Positions 17,418-26,020 of a stretch of DNA of 64,000 nt are shown one piece after another. Location of the stretch: NCBI GenBank assembly GCA_024235655.1, contig JACKLY010000001.1:372001-436000 (forward strand), given 5' to 3'. Source of the DNA: Zoogloeaceae bacterium (GTDB lineage: Bacteria > Pseudomonadota > Gammaproteobacteria > Burkholderiales > Rhodocyclaceae). Both the position numbers and the translations under genes were made by a program. The notes under the pieces were generated by a model. That model worked only from the letters and a program-made list of their open reading frames with translations. It searched no databases and was not told where the DNA came from. Position 1 is the first letter of the stretch. The number at the start of each line of letters is the position of its first letter.

Positions 17418-20069
17418 TCAGTCCAGCCGGAGCGTCACCTCGACGACGCCTTCGTCGTCGGTCAGGTTCACCATGAAATCCAGTGCTTCCATCAGCCCGA
17501 GCATCGGCTCGTTATCGGCGATGACCTGGCCGCGAATCTTCTTCAGCCCCTGTTCGCGGGCAGCGTTGATCAGCTGTTTCATCAGTTGCGATCCCAGCCC
17601 CTTGCCGGCCATGTCGTCGGCAATGACGACGGCAAAATCACAGGTTTTTCGGTCAAGCAGGATGGAATAGCGGGCTTCGCCCACAATGATGGCTTGCCCC
17701 TCATGCAGACAGGTGGCAATGATTACCATGTCGCGACCGTAGTCGATCTGTGCGTAGCGTGCCAGTTGGTGTCGGGGCAATTCGCTCAGCGCCGAAAAGA
17801 AGCGCAGGCGCTTGCTCTGGCTGGACAAATGGCGCACGAACTCCTGCAGTGCTGTGGTGTCCTCCGGTCGAATTGGGCGCAAGGTGCAGCGCTCGCCGCC
17901 TTTCAGGTTTACGGCGAGTTCGAACTGCGCTGGATAGGGCCAGATGGCCATGTGCGCATAACGCTCCCGCTCGGCAGGCAGGGGCTTGATTTCGATGCGT
18001 GCATCGACGGCAATGGCGTCAGTGCCATCGGCGATCAGGGAGCGGATCTCCATGGTTTCCAGCCAGGGCAATTCGCTGGCCATTTCTGATACGCGGAGCA
18101 GGATATCCCGGAGCGGGGCGGTTGCGATTGCCGGCTTTCCGGGCAAGGGGCCGAGCAGGCGCGCGACATGTGGAACGCACAGCATGGAATCGACCAGCCG
18201 GGCGTTCAAGGGCGGCAATGCGACCGAGCGGGCGTTGTAGATGACGGGGGCAATGCCGCTCTCGGAGAGCGAAATGACCGGGCCGAACAAGCGATCCTGA
18301 CGAATGCCGATGGCCAGCCAGCGGCCTTCCGGTTTGTGTACCTGGCGTTCGAGCAGGACACTGGTACAAGCTGGTTCTGTGGCCAGCATCTCGCGGAAAG
18401 CCATGGCCACTTCAGGCGCCGAACGCAATTGCAGGCGAACCGAGCCGGATGATTTCTGACTGTTTGCCGCAGTTGCCGCCTTCATCGCCAGCGGATAGCC
18501 GAGGTGGTTGGCGATGCTTACTGCTTCGGTTGGCGATGTGGCCAGCATCGTCTGCGTCACCGGAATGCGGAAGGCGTCGAGAATGGCTTTCGCTTCGGGC
18601 AGGGAAAGCAACTGCCGATCTTCATCAAGGGCATTTTCGATCACGCCGCGGGCGGCAGCGACATCGGGCGGCAGGTAGGAAGACAGAGCCGAAGGCGTTT
18701 CCAGCAGCAGCGCCTGGTTGTGCACCCAGTTGACCATGAAGGAAAAGGCAGAAACGGCATTTTCCGGGGTGCGGAAGGTCGGAAAACGTTGCTTGGCAAA
18801 GGCCGCCCGCGCACTCCGGGCATTCACTTCGCCCAGCCAGCAGGTGAATACCGGCTTGTCGCTCTGGAGGGCAGTGTCGATGGTGGCCTGCGCCACTGCC
18901 AGCGGGTCGACATAGGTGTTCGGCGTCAGGATGGCGAGCACGGCATCAACACCGGGGTCGTCAAGGCAGGCCGAAATGGCTTCGACAAAGTGCTCGGTCG
19001 GTGCGCTGAACATGACATCGACCGGGTTGCCTGGAGACCAGCTGCCGGGAAACAGCGAGGCCAGCCGCGTGCATGTATTGGCCGAAAGCGTGGCCAGTGC
19101 GATGTCCAGTTCCTCGGCCTGGTCGACCGCCATGACCGCCGGGCCGCCGCCGTTGGAAACGATGGCCAGCCGGTTGCCACGGGGTTTGCGTGGGGTGGTC
19201 AGCGCCCGGGCGGCCGAGAACATGTCGCCGATGGCATTGACGCGGAGGACACCGGCCCGGCGCAGCGCTGCATCGAAAGCGTCGTCGCGGTCTACCCGGG
19301 CGCCGCTATGGGCTTCGGCAATGCGTGCGCTGACCGCGCTTTTGCCGGCCTTGACGGCGATCACTGGTTTGATGCTGGCGGCAGCACGGACGGCACTGAG
19401 GAAATTGCGTGCGTCGCGCAAACCTTCAAGGAAGAGCAGGATGCTTTCGGTGTTCGGGTCGCTGGCCAGGTGGTCGATGATCTCGGCAATGCTCAGGTCT
19501 TCGGATTCACCTGTGGCAAACAGTGCCGAGAAGCCGAATTCTTCATTGTGGTTCCAGTCAAGGATGTTGGCGCATACCGAAGCGGATTGCGATACCAGGG
19601 CAAGGTTGCCTGCAGGTACGGTGCGGGTGATCGGCGTCAGGTTGAGTTGGCTGTGCGGGAGAATGTAGCCCAGCGCATTGGGGCCGCAGAGGCGAATGCC
19701 ATATCGCTGGGCAATCTGTGTCAGCTTTTCGCCGGCCGGTGTGTCCGGACGCAAGCCACCCGAGTAAATGACGGCCGCGCCAATGCCGCGCTGGGCGCAG
19801 GCTTCGACAATGCCGGGGACGGTATTCGCCGGGGTGGCGATCAGTGCCAGTGTCAGCGGCGCATTGATCTCGTCCAGCTGGCGGTGGCAGCGGAAGCCAC
19901 CGATTTCCGTGTGCTTCTGCGAGACGAGGAAGAGCCTGTCCTTGTGCGGGCTCTCAGCCAGGTTTGTCAGCAGCCCGGAACCCAGTGTGCCTGGTTGCGG
20001 GCTGGCACCGAAAAAGACAATGCCGGCAGGTGAAAGAAACGGTTGCAGCGGCGTCCGGTCTGGCGACAT
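17418..20069 (-). CDS. PatZ-type protein lysine acetyltransferase (NDP-forming acyl-CoA synthetase domains plus GNAT)
   Basis: An 883-residue homologue of PatZ/YfiQ/Pka. Residues 1-460 form the CoA-binding and ligase-CoA domains, about 480-700 an ATP-grasp region, and about 715-883 a GNAT acetyltransferase with RPIRPEDT and the acetyl-CoA loop GKGLGSQLM at about 822. Enzymes of this layout acetylate the active-site lysine of acetyl-CoA synthetase and switch it off. A histidine, H254 in AEAHSGARV, stands where catalytically active acyl-CoA synthetases keep their phosphohistidine. Salmonella Pat is described as having lost that residue, so ligase activity here is open. The gene starts 12 bases after the two-PAS gene and is likely cotranscribed with it. 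Confidence 0.88.
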   Translation of the reverse strand: MSPDRTPLQPFLSPAGIVFFGASPQPGTLGSGLLTNLAESPHKDRLFLVSQKHTEIGGFRCHRQLDEINAPLTLALIATPANTVPGIVEACAQRGIGAAVIYSGGLRPDTPAGEKLTQIAQRYGIRLCGPNALGYILPHSQLNLTPITRTVPAGNLALVSQSASVCANILDWNHNEEFGFSALFATGESEDLSIAEIIDHLASDPNTESILLFLEGLRDARNFLSAVRAAASIKPVIAVKAGKSAVSARIAEAHSGARVDRDDAFDAALRRAGVLRVNAIGDMFSAARALTTPRKPRGNRLAIVSNGGGPAVMAVDQAEELDIALATLSANTCTRLASLFPGSWSPGNPVDVMFSAPTEHFVEAISACLDDPGVDAVLAILTPNTYVDPLAVAQATIDTALQSDKPVFTCWLGEVNARSARAAFAKQRFPTFRTPENAVSAFSFMVNWVHNQALLLETPSALSSYLPPDVAAARGVIENALDEDRQLLSLPEAKAILDAFRIPVTQTMLATSPTEAVSIANHLGYPLAMKAATAANSQKSSGSVRLQLRSAPEVAMAFREMLATEPACTSVLLERQVHKPEGRWLAIGIRQDRLFGPVISLSESGIAPVIYNARSVALPPLNARLVDSMLCVPHVARLLGPLPGKPAIATAPLRDILLRVSEMASELPWLETMEIRSLIADGTDAIAVDARIEIKPLPAERERYAHMAIWPYPAQFELAVNLKGGERCTLRPIRPEDTTALQEFVRHLSSQSKRLRFFSALSELPRHQLARYAQIDYGRDMVIIATCLHEGQAIIVGEARYSILLDRKTCDFAVVIADDMAGKGLGSQLMKQLINAAREQGLKKIRGQVIADNEPMLGLMEALDFMVNLTDDEGVVEVTLRLD

Positions 20070-20081
20070 CGTACGCCCTGC

Positions 20082-20951
20082 TTAGTTGTCTTCGGGGGCC
20101 GTGACGCTCAGATCAACCAGTGTTTCGATGGCACCGATGATCTTGCCGTGGACATCATGCAGGGGGGCAGCCATGAAGTGCAGCCATTTGCCCTTTTCAC
20201 CGAAGGTCGGGAAGAAATCGCGCGCCTCGAAGGCGCCCGGCACCAGTGTCGAGGCATGGGCGTGGCCGGTGTAGCGTTGCTGGAGTTCCTCATTGCTGGC
20301 GCCGCGGATCAGCATTTCGGCAAGCACGACCCGACGTGTTTCATAGGGGTAGAAGGCGCGCCAGATTTCTGCCTTGCCCATCATTTCCTGTGTCGAAACA
20401 CCGGTGAGAGCTTCGCAGGCGCGGTTCCAGTGGGTGACCCGACACTGGTTGTCGAGTACAAACGTGGCCACCGGACTGCCGGCAACGATTTCGGCAAGTT
20501 GGCGCTCGGCTGCCCGCCGCGAAAGCTCGGCTTCCTTGCGCTCGGTGATGTCCTGCAGGGTTTCGACACAACCGACAATCTTGCCTTCGGCATTGCGGAT
20601 CGGTGCTGCGGAAAAGGCCAGCCAGCAGCCTTCATCGCCGAAGGTGGGAAAGAAATCCTCCGACTCCCAGCCATCCGGGCAATGCGCTGCCTGACGGTAT
20701 TTCCCGCGATAGAACTTCTCCAGCAGGTCGGGGGTGCCATCGACGACCAGATCGGCCAGTACCGGCCGGTGCGCGGGGTAGAAGGCGCGCCATTGGTGGT
20801 GTGTGCCGAGGACTTCGGCCGCAGGCACCCCGGACATGCGGGCGAGAGCCTCGTTCCAGTAGACCACGACGTGGCTGGAATCGATGACGAAGGAGGGAAC
20901 CGGGCTGCCGTCGAGAATCCGTGCGGCGTCAGTAAGTGCGGCGTCGATCAT
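20082..20951 (-). CDS. Two-PAS-domain protein without output domain
   Basis: A soluble 289-residue protein made of two PAS/PAC units (about 8-140 and 150-285) and nothing else. The two units look like an internal duplication. Both contain a SPVxxFVxD opening, a WRAFYP segment, and a DFFPTFG-x-x-G-x-WL strand. PAC ends read VGCVETLQDIT and IGAIETLVDLS. It could be a signal-binding or adaptor protein, and no enzyme or DNA-binding motif is visible. GGGAGG precedes the ATG. The PatZ-like gene follows 12 bases later, so the PAS protein may be its regulator, which is inference from position. Confidence 0.82.
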   Translation of the reverse strand: MIDAALTDAARILDGSPVPSFVIDSSHVVVYWNEALARMSGVPAAEVLGTHHQWRAFYPAHRPVLADLVVDGTPDLLEKFYRGKYRQAAHCPDGWESEDFFPTFGDEGCWLAFSAAPIRNAEGKIVGCVETLQDITERKEAELSRRAAERQLAEIVAGSPVATFVLDNQCRVTHWNRACEALTGVSTQEMMGKAEIWRAFYPYETRRVVLAEMLIRGASNEELQQRYTGHAHASTLVPGAFEARDFFPTFGEKGKWLHFMAAPLHDVHGKIIGAIETLVDLSVTAPEDN

Positions 20952-21035
20952 CTTGTAACCTCCCGGTAGCTTCTTGGTTTCTGAAATATTACCGCATCGA
21001 AACCGCTACCGGGGCGTATTGCCGGTTACCGGGGC

Positions 21036-22535
21036 TCAGGGTTGATGATGATGCAGGGGCGAGGCGTGGTGCGTTTCACTCGCTGCCTGGTGGTGCAGGG
21101 CGGCATGCGGGTCCGCATGCGGCGAACGATGGCCGACCCACTGCGGCAGCAGCGAGCCGACGAACATGCCGGCCATGGAAACACACAAGCCGATCAGTTG
21201 TGGCGGAACCAGGCTGGCCTCGCCGATCAACAACTCGATCAGCAGCCAGGAACCGATGCCGCCGAAAATGGCGGCCAGCGCCCCCTGTGTCGTTGCCCGC
21301 TTCCAGAAGGCGCCGGCAAAGAGCGGTACGAAGGCGCCGGCCAGTGTGACCTTGTAAGCCGACTCGACCATCTTGAAAATCGAGGCTTCCGAATTCAGCG
21401 CATAAAACAGCACGCAGATCGCGAAGCAGACGATGGTAATGCGCATGACGCGCAGGAAGGCATGGTCGCCCATGCCGGGGAAGAAGCCGCGCACGATGTT
21501 TTCGGCAAACGAAACCGAGGGCGCCAGCAGGGTAGCTGCCGAGCAGCTCATGATGGCCGAGATGACGGCGCCGAAGAAGATGATCTGAGCGAACAAGGGT
21601 GTGTGCTGCAGCACCAATGTTGGCAGTACGCGCTGCGAGTCTTCGGCAATCAGCCGGTTGAACAGTTCGGGGTCGATCAGCGTGGCCGCGTAGGCGATGA
21701 ACATCGGCACGAAGCAGAAAACGAAGTAGATCGAGCCGCCAAGCAGCGAGCCGGCGATGGCCACGCGCGGGCTCTTGGCCGAGGTGATGCGCTGGAAGAC
21801 ATCCTGCTGCGGGATCGAGCCGAGCATCATGGTCATCCAGGCGCCGAGGAAGGTCAGCCACAGCCAGGGGTCGGCGGGCGGGAAGAAGTCGAGCTTGCCG
21901 GCGGCTGAGGCGTGCTCGATGACCGGTGCAACACCGCCGGTCATGTCGGCGACGATGGAGGCAATGTAAAGCAGGCCGCCGATGATCACGCCCATCTGCA
22001 CGAAATCGAGCACCGCCACCGAGAACATGCCGCCGAAGGTGGTGTAGGTGAGCACGACTGCGGCGCCGAGGATCATGCCGGCTTCCTCGCTCAGTGCGCC
22101 GTCAGTGACAAAGTTGAGGATCAACCCGAGCGCCTTGATCTGCGCGGCAACCCAGCCGAGATAAGAAATGACGATGGCCAGCGTGGTCAGCACTTCCACC
22201 GTGCGGTTGTAGCGCATCCGGTAGTAGTCGCCAAGGGTGATGATGTTCAGGCGGTAGAGCTTGGTCGAGAAAAAGATGCCGGCAATGATCAGGCACAGCG
22301 ATGAGCCGAAGGGGTCGGCGACGACACCGCCGAGGCCTTCCTTGACGAAGGTGGCTGAGACACCAAAGATGGCTTCGGCGCCGAACCAGGTGGCGAACAC
22401 CGTGGCCATCACCACCGGCGTCGGCAGATGGCGGCCGGCGACCGCGAAATCCTTGGCATTGTGTACGCGGGTGGCGGCATAGAGGCCGATGCCGATCGAC
22501 ACCATCAGGTAAAGCACCACAAACCAGAGCAGCAT
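21036..22535 (-). CDS. Sodium:solute symporter family transporter with histidine-rich tail
   Basis: An inner-membrane transporter of 499 residues in the SSF (PutP/ActP/PanF) family. It has the expected 12-13 hydrophobic helices, and family segments such as ATWFGAEAIFGVSATF, TLGDYYRMRYNR and AIMSCSAATLLAPSVSF. The substrate cannot be told from the sequence. The last 31 residues after PQWVG hold about ten histidines, which could bind metal or simply be a soluble tail. GGAGAG precedes the ATG. It lies 84 bases upstream of the PAS-PatZ pair on the same strand, so a common acetate or carboxylate theme is possible but unproven. Confidence 0.88.
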   Translation of the reverse strand: MLLWFVVLYLMVSIGIGLYAATRVHNAKDFAVAGRHLPTPVVMATVFATWFGAEAIFGVSATFVKEGLGGVVADPFGSSLCLIIAGIFFSTKLYRLNIITLGDYYRMRYNRTVEVLTTLAIVISYLGWVAAQIKALGLILNFVTDGALSEEAGMILGAAVVLTYTTFGGMFSVAVLDFVQMGVIIGGLLYIASIVADMTGGVAPVIEHASAAGKLDFFPPADPWLWLTFLGAWMTMMLGSIPQQDVFQRITSAKSPRVAIAGSLLGGSIYFVFCFVPMFIAYAATLIDPELFNRLIAEDSQRVLPTLVLQHTPLFAQIIFFGAVISAIMSCSAATLLAPSVSFAENIVRGFFPGMGDHAFLRVMRITIVCFAICVLFYALNSEASIFKMVESAYKVTLAGAFVPLFAGAFWKRATTQGALAAIFGGIGSWLLIELLIGEASLVPPQLIGLCVSMAGMFVGSLLPQWVGHRSPHADPHAALHHQAASETHHASPLHHHQP

Positions 22536-22603
22536 GGGCTGTCACTCTCCACGAAGCAGAATCAGAACTCAGCGGCAGCGAACAACGAGGCCATCTGCGC
22601 TGA

Positions 22604-22634
22604 CAAAAAAACGGCGCGATTATACCGCGCCGTT
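22604..22634 (-). terminator. Rho-independent terminator of the KAS III-like gene
   Basis: On the minus strand a perfect 9-bp stem (AACGGCGCG with CGCGCCGTT, 22610-22618 and 22626-22634) with a 7-base loop is followed by a run of seven to eight T. It stands 50 bases after the stop of the KAS III-like gene, and 69 bases before the start codon of the symporter. Confidence 0.88.
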
Positions 22635-22683
22635 CGGCAATGCTGTTCTGGAAATTCCCAGTCTGATCAATGTCTTCCGCGGT

Positions 22684-23805
22684 TTATTGGCGGCGGACGA
22701 TAACGCTGCCGATCGAGTAGCCGGCACCGAACGAACAGATCACGCCGATCTCGCCTTTCTTGAAGTCCGCATTGTGGCGATGAAAGGCAATGATCGATCC
22801 AGCCGAGGCCGTATTGGCGAACTCATCAAGAATGACCGGCGCCTCGTCGGCACTGGCTTCATGGCCGAGCAGGCGCTTGCCGATCAGCTGGTTCATCGCC
22901 AGATTGGCCTGATGCAGCCAGAAACGGCGGGTGCCGGCCGGGGTATGGCCGAGTGCGGCGAGGTGGCTGCTGATGTGTTCGGCAGCCATCGGACAGACTT
23001 CCTTGAAGACCTTGCGCCCTTCCTGGCGGAACAATTGGTCGCGATCGGCCGGGTTGCGATCCTCGCAACGCGAGAGGAAGCCGGCGTTGTTGCGGATGTT
23101 GTTGGAAAAGCTGGTGGCCAGCTTGGTGCCGAGAACTTCCCACTGTGTTTCAGAAACCGCCGAGTCGGCACGCTCAACCAGCAAGGCGGTACACACATCG
23201 CCGAAAATGAAATGGCAGTCACGGTCCTCCCAGGCGAGGTGCGCCGAGCAGATCTCCGGGTTGATCACCAGCGCGGCACGTGCCGAACCGGTTTTGACGG
23301 CGTTGATCGCCTGTTCCAGCCCGAAGGTGGCTGAGGAACAGGCCACATTCATGTCGAAGGCGTAGCCACCGGCGCCGAGGGCGCCCTGGATTTCCACGGC
23401 CATGGCCGGGTAGGGGCGCTGCATGTTCGAGGCGGCGCAGATCACCATGTCGATATCGGCAGCCTCGCGGCCGGCAGCGCGCAGCGCGTCCCTGGCAGCC
23501 GCCACGCCAATCTCGGCCTGGAGTGAGAGTTCGTCATCGGCGCGCGGTGCGAACTGTGGGCGCATCCGCGTCGGGTCAAGCACGCCCGCCTTGTCGACAA
23601 CGTATCGCCGCTTGATGCCGGAGGCCTTTTCGATGAAATCGGCGCTCGACTCTGCGACGGCGGCGGTCGTGCCGGCCGCAATGGCTGCGGCATTTTCCTC
23701 GTTGAAGCGGCGGGCGTAGGCGTTGAAAGCCTGCACCAGTTCTTCGTTGCTGATGATTTCAGGCGCGACCCACAGGCCGGTGCCGCTGATGACCACATTA
23801 TGCAT
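22684..23805 (-). CDS. Beta-ketoacyl-ACP synthase III-like enzyme
   Basis: Thiolase-fold condensing enzyme of 373 residues with the KAS III catalytic triad: C156 in NVACSSATFG, H298 in WLHQAN, and N331 in EFANTASAG. It would condense an acyl-CoA primer with malonyl-ACP or a similar acceptor. It is longer than typical FabH (about 320) because of an inserted segment after residue 30, so it may be a specialised paralogue rather than the housekeeping enzyme. I chose ATG 23805 (MHNVVISGTG). A TTG at 23823 is also in frame, and neither has a clear ribosome site. It appears to be a single-gene unit with its own terminator. Confidence 0.85.
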   Translation of the reverse strand: MHNVVISGTGLWVAPEIISNEELVQAFNAYARRFNEENAAAIAAGTTAAVAESSADFIEKASGIKRRYVVDKAGVLDPTRMRPQFAPRADDELSLQAEIGVAAARDALRAAGREAADIDMVICAASNMQRPYPAMAVEIQGALGAGGYAFDMNVACSSATFGLEQAINAVKTGSARAALVINPEICSAHLAWEDRDCHFIFGDVCTALLVERADSAVSETQWEVLGTKLATSFSNNIRNNAGFLSRCEDRNPADRDQLFRQEGRKVFKEVCPMAAEHISSHLAALGHTPAGTRRFWLHQANLAMNQLIGKRLLGHEASADEAPVILDEFANTASAGSIIAFHRHNADFKKGEIGVICSFGAGYSIGSVIVRRQ

Positions 23806-23889
23806 ATCAAACAACCGTTTCAATTGTGTGACGGCGAAGATAGCACAGGCATCTGGCCTGCCGCTAATTTCCGGATTGCGGTGTCAGGC

Positions 23890-25416
23890 TCAGTGCGCCA
23901 GATAGAGGCTGAGCAGGGCGGTGGCCAGCAATCCGGCAATCACCGCCAGCAGGGCGTTCTGCCGCCGCTGCCCGGCGGCGATTTCGGCCAGGACGGGGGT
24001 CAGGTCGACGGGTGGGCGCGCCAGCGCCTGATGCACCAGTCGAGGCAGTTGCGGTAGCGTTTGTGCCCAGTTTGGCGCTTCCAGTTCCAGTGCTTTCTTC
24101 AGGCCACGCAGGCCGAGTTGTTCGCTCATCCAGCGTTCGAGGAAGGGCTTGGCCGTTTTCCACAGGTCGAGATCGGGGTCGAGCTGGCGACCCAGACCTT
24201 CGATGTTGAGCAGGGTTTTCTGCAGCATGACCAGCTGCGGCTGGATCTCGACATTGAAACGGCGCGAGGTCTGGAACAGGCGCAGCAGGACCTTGCCGAA
24301 GGAGATTTCCTTCAGCGGCCGGTCGAAGATCGGTTCGCAGACGGCGCGGATGGCCGCTTCGAATTCATCGACCCGGGTATCCGCAGGCGCCCAGCCGGCT
24401 TCGATGTGCGCCTGGGCAACCCGTTTGTAGTCGCGCTTGAAGAAGGCGAGGAAATTCTGCGCCAGATAGTTCTTGTCGATGTCGGTTAGCGTACCGACGA
24501 TGCCGAAATCAAGGGCGATGTAACGACCGTGTTTCTCGCCCTCGATGGCGACAAAAATGTTGCCGGGGTGCATGTCGGCATGGAAGAAACCGTCGCGGAA
24601 GACCTGCGTGAAGAAGATTTCGACGCCGGCGCGGGAGAGGGCCTTCAGATCGACATTGGCGGCAGCGAGCGCTTCCTTGCGGCTGATCGGGATGCCGTGC
24701 ATGCGCTCCATGACCATCACCGACGAGGTGCACCAGTCCCAGTGCACTTCCGGCACCAGCAACAGCGTGGAGCCTTCGAAGTTGCGCCGCAGTTGCGAGC
24801 AGTTGGCGGCTTCGCGCATCAGGTCGAGTTCGTCACGCAGGTACTTGGCGAATTCGGCGACCACCTCGCGTGGCTTCAGGCGCTTGCCATCCGACCAGAC
24901 CTTTTCGACCAGCCCGGCCAGAGTGTTGAGCAGGGCCAGGTCGTGGTCGATGACGGCGCGCATGTTGGGGCGCAGAATCTTGACGGCGACTTCCCGTCCG
25001 TCCGGCAGGCGGGCCAGATGCACTTGTGCAACGGAGGCACTGGCCACCGGGGTCGGGTCAAATTCGGAGAAAACTTCCGCGGCCGGCTTGCCGTAGGCCT
25101 TTTCGATTTCCTTCAGCGCTTCGGCCGAGGCGAAGGGCGGGACGTTGTCCTGCAGTTTGGCCAGTTCGTCGGCAATGTCCGGCGGCAGCAGGTCGCGCCG
25201 TGTCGACAGCACCTGGCCGAACTTGACGAAGATCGGCCCCAGCGCTTCCAGTGCCAGGCGCAGGCGAACCGCTTCCGGTTGCGAGAAACGGCGCCAGAAA
25301 TGCAGTGCGCGCGAAATCGCCGCAAGACGCCCGGAGGGTTCATGCTCGAACAGCATTTCATCCAGCCCGTAGCGGCTGGAAACGGCAAAGATCTTGGCAA
25401 GGCGAAAAAGGCGCAT
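23890..25416 (-). CDS. ubiB: Ubiquinone biosynthesis accessory kinase-like protein UbiB
   Basis: An atypical ABC1/ADCK/UbiB-family kinase-like ATPase of 508 residues, needed for coenzyme Q assembly and membrane-bound through its C-terminus. The family KxGQ motif is in PIFVKFGQVLSTRRDLLP. The variant nucleotide-loop region reads PVASASVAQVHLA, VAVKILRP has the lysine, HADMHPGNIFV is the catalytic loop and ALDFGIVG the metal-binding loop. One hydrophobic helix ends the protein, ALLAVIAGLLATALLSLYL. It is oxygen-independent in context and complements ubiUVT elsewhere in the window. Confidence 0.94.
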   Translation of the reverse strand: MRLFRLAKIFAVSSRYGLDEMLFEHEPSGRLAAISRALHFWRRFSQPEAVRLRLALEALGPIFVKFGQVLSTRRDLLPPDIADELAKLQDNVPPFASAEALKEIEKAYGKPAAEVFSEFDPTPVASASVAQVHLARLPDGREVAVKILRPNMRAVIDHDLALLNTLAGLVEKVWSDGKRLKPREVVAEFAKYLRDELDLMREAANCSQLRRNFEGSTLLLVPEVHWDWCTSSVMVMERMHGIPISRKEALAAANVDLKALSRAGVEIFFTQVFRDGFFHADMHPGNIFVAIEGEKHGRYIALDFGIVGTLTDIDKNYLAQNFLAFFKRDYKRVAQAHIEAGWAPADTRVDEFEAAIRAVCEPIFDRPLKEISFGKVLLRLFQTSRRFNVEIQPQLVMLQKTLLNIEGLGRQLDPDLDLWKTAKPFLERWMSEQLGLRGLKKALELEAPNWAQTLPQLPRLVHQALARPPVDLTPVLAEIAAGQRRQNALLAVIAGLLATALLSLYLAH

Positions 25417-25523
25417 GAGCGGAGCCGCTTTACAGGCAACAGCAAGGAAGACGAGAGTTTATCCCGAATTCCCTGAAAAGCCTGACAACCTGTCGCCCGG
25501 CACGTTTTCGGACAGCCCCCGCT

Positions 25524-25784
25524 TCACTTGCAGGCGTGATGTTCAAGGTAATGCTTGAGTACCAGCTTGAGCATCGTCACCCTGTCGGTGCGTCCTTCAT
25601 CCTGCGCCTGCTTTATGTCGTCGCGGATCATGGCTTTCACCCGCTTTTCCCCGCTCGGGGTGTGCACCAGATAATTGCCCATTTCCAGCGCAATCATTTC
25701 CGGAACATGTTCGTGTTGGGCAATGGCATCGATTTCGTCTTCGGTCAGTTCCGAGAGTTCAACGCAGTCGGTCCAAGTCAGCAT
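25524..25784 (-). CDS. Conserved small protein of unknown function
   Basis: An 86-residue acidic-to-neutral protein starting MLTWTDCVELSELTEDEID, with an excellent ribosome site (AAGGAGA) before the ATG. The predicted fold is all helical, with no signal peptide and no known motif that I recognise. Residues HEHVPEMIALEMGNYLV and RDDIKQAQDEGR would form amphipathic helices. It lies 107 bases upstream of ubiB on the same strand. I do not assign a function. Confidence 0.75.
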   Translation of the reverse strand: MLTWTDCVELSELTEDEIDAIAQHEHVPEMIALEMGNYLVHTPSGEKRVKAMIRDDIKQAQDEGRTDRVTMLKLVLKHYLEHHACK

Positions 25785-25948
25785 GGCAGTCTCCTTGACA
25801 GGTAACAGCTTCAGTAGAGCACTGTTGGCGAAGGCAAAAATTGATGCGCAACAAGGAAGCGGCATCTGCTTCGCAGATCGCAGGCTTGATGGTGTCGGCA
25901 AACGGAAAACCGCCGGAAACAGCCTGATTTTTCTAGGAAATGGCTGGA

Positions 25949-25976
25949 TTGGCGGCTTGGCGGAAGCGCGTATAAT
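25949..25976 (+). promoter_or_regulatory. Probable sigma-70 promoter of argS
   Basis: A consensus TATAAT at 25971-25976 stands 16 bases after TTGGCG at 25949-25954. The predicted start of transcription is near 25983, 38 bases before the argS ATG. This is the clearest minus-ten box in the window. It is a sequence match only. Confidence 0.6.
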
Positions 25977-26020
25977 CGCCCCTTCAGCACTTTTGCTCTG
26001 CACCAAAGCCAATTTTCTCG

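Noticed and set aside
18504..20033. 509-codon plus-strand frame opposite the PatZ-like gene
   Set aside because: Shadow of a high-GC gene; no recognisable protein.
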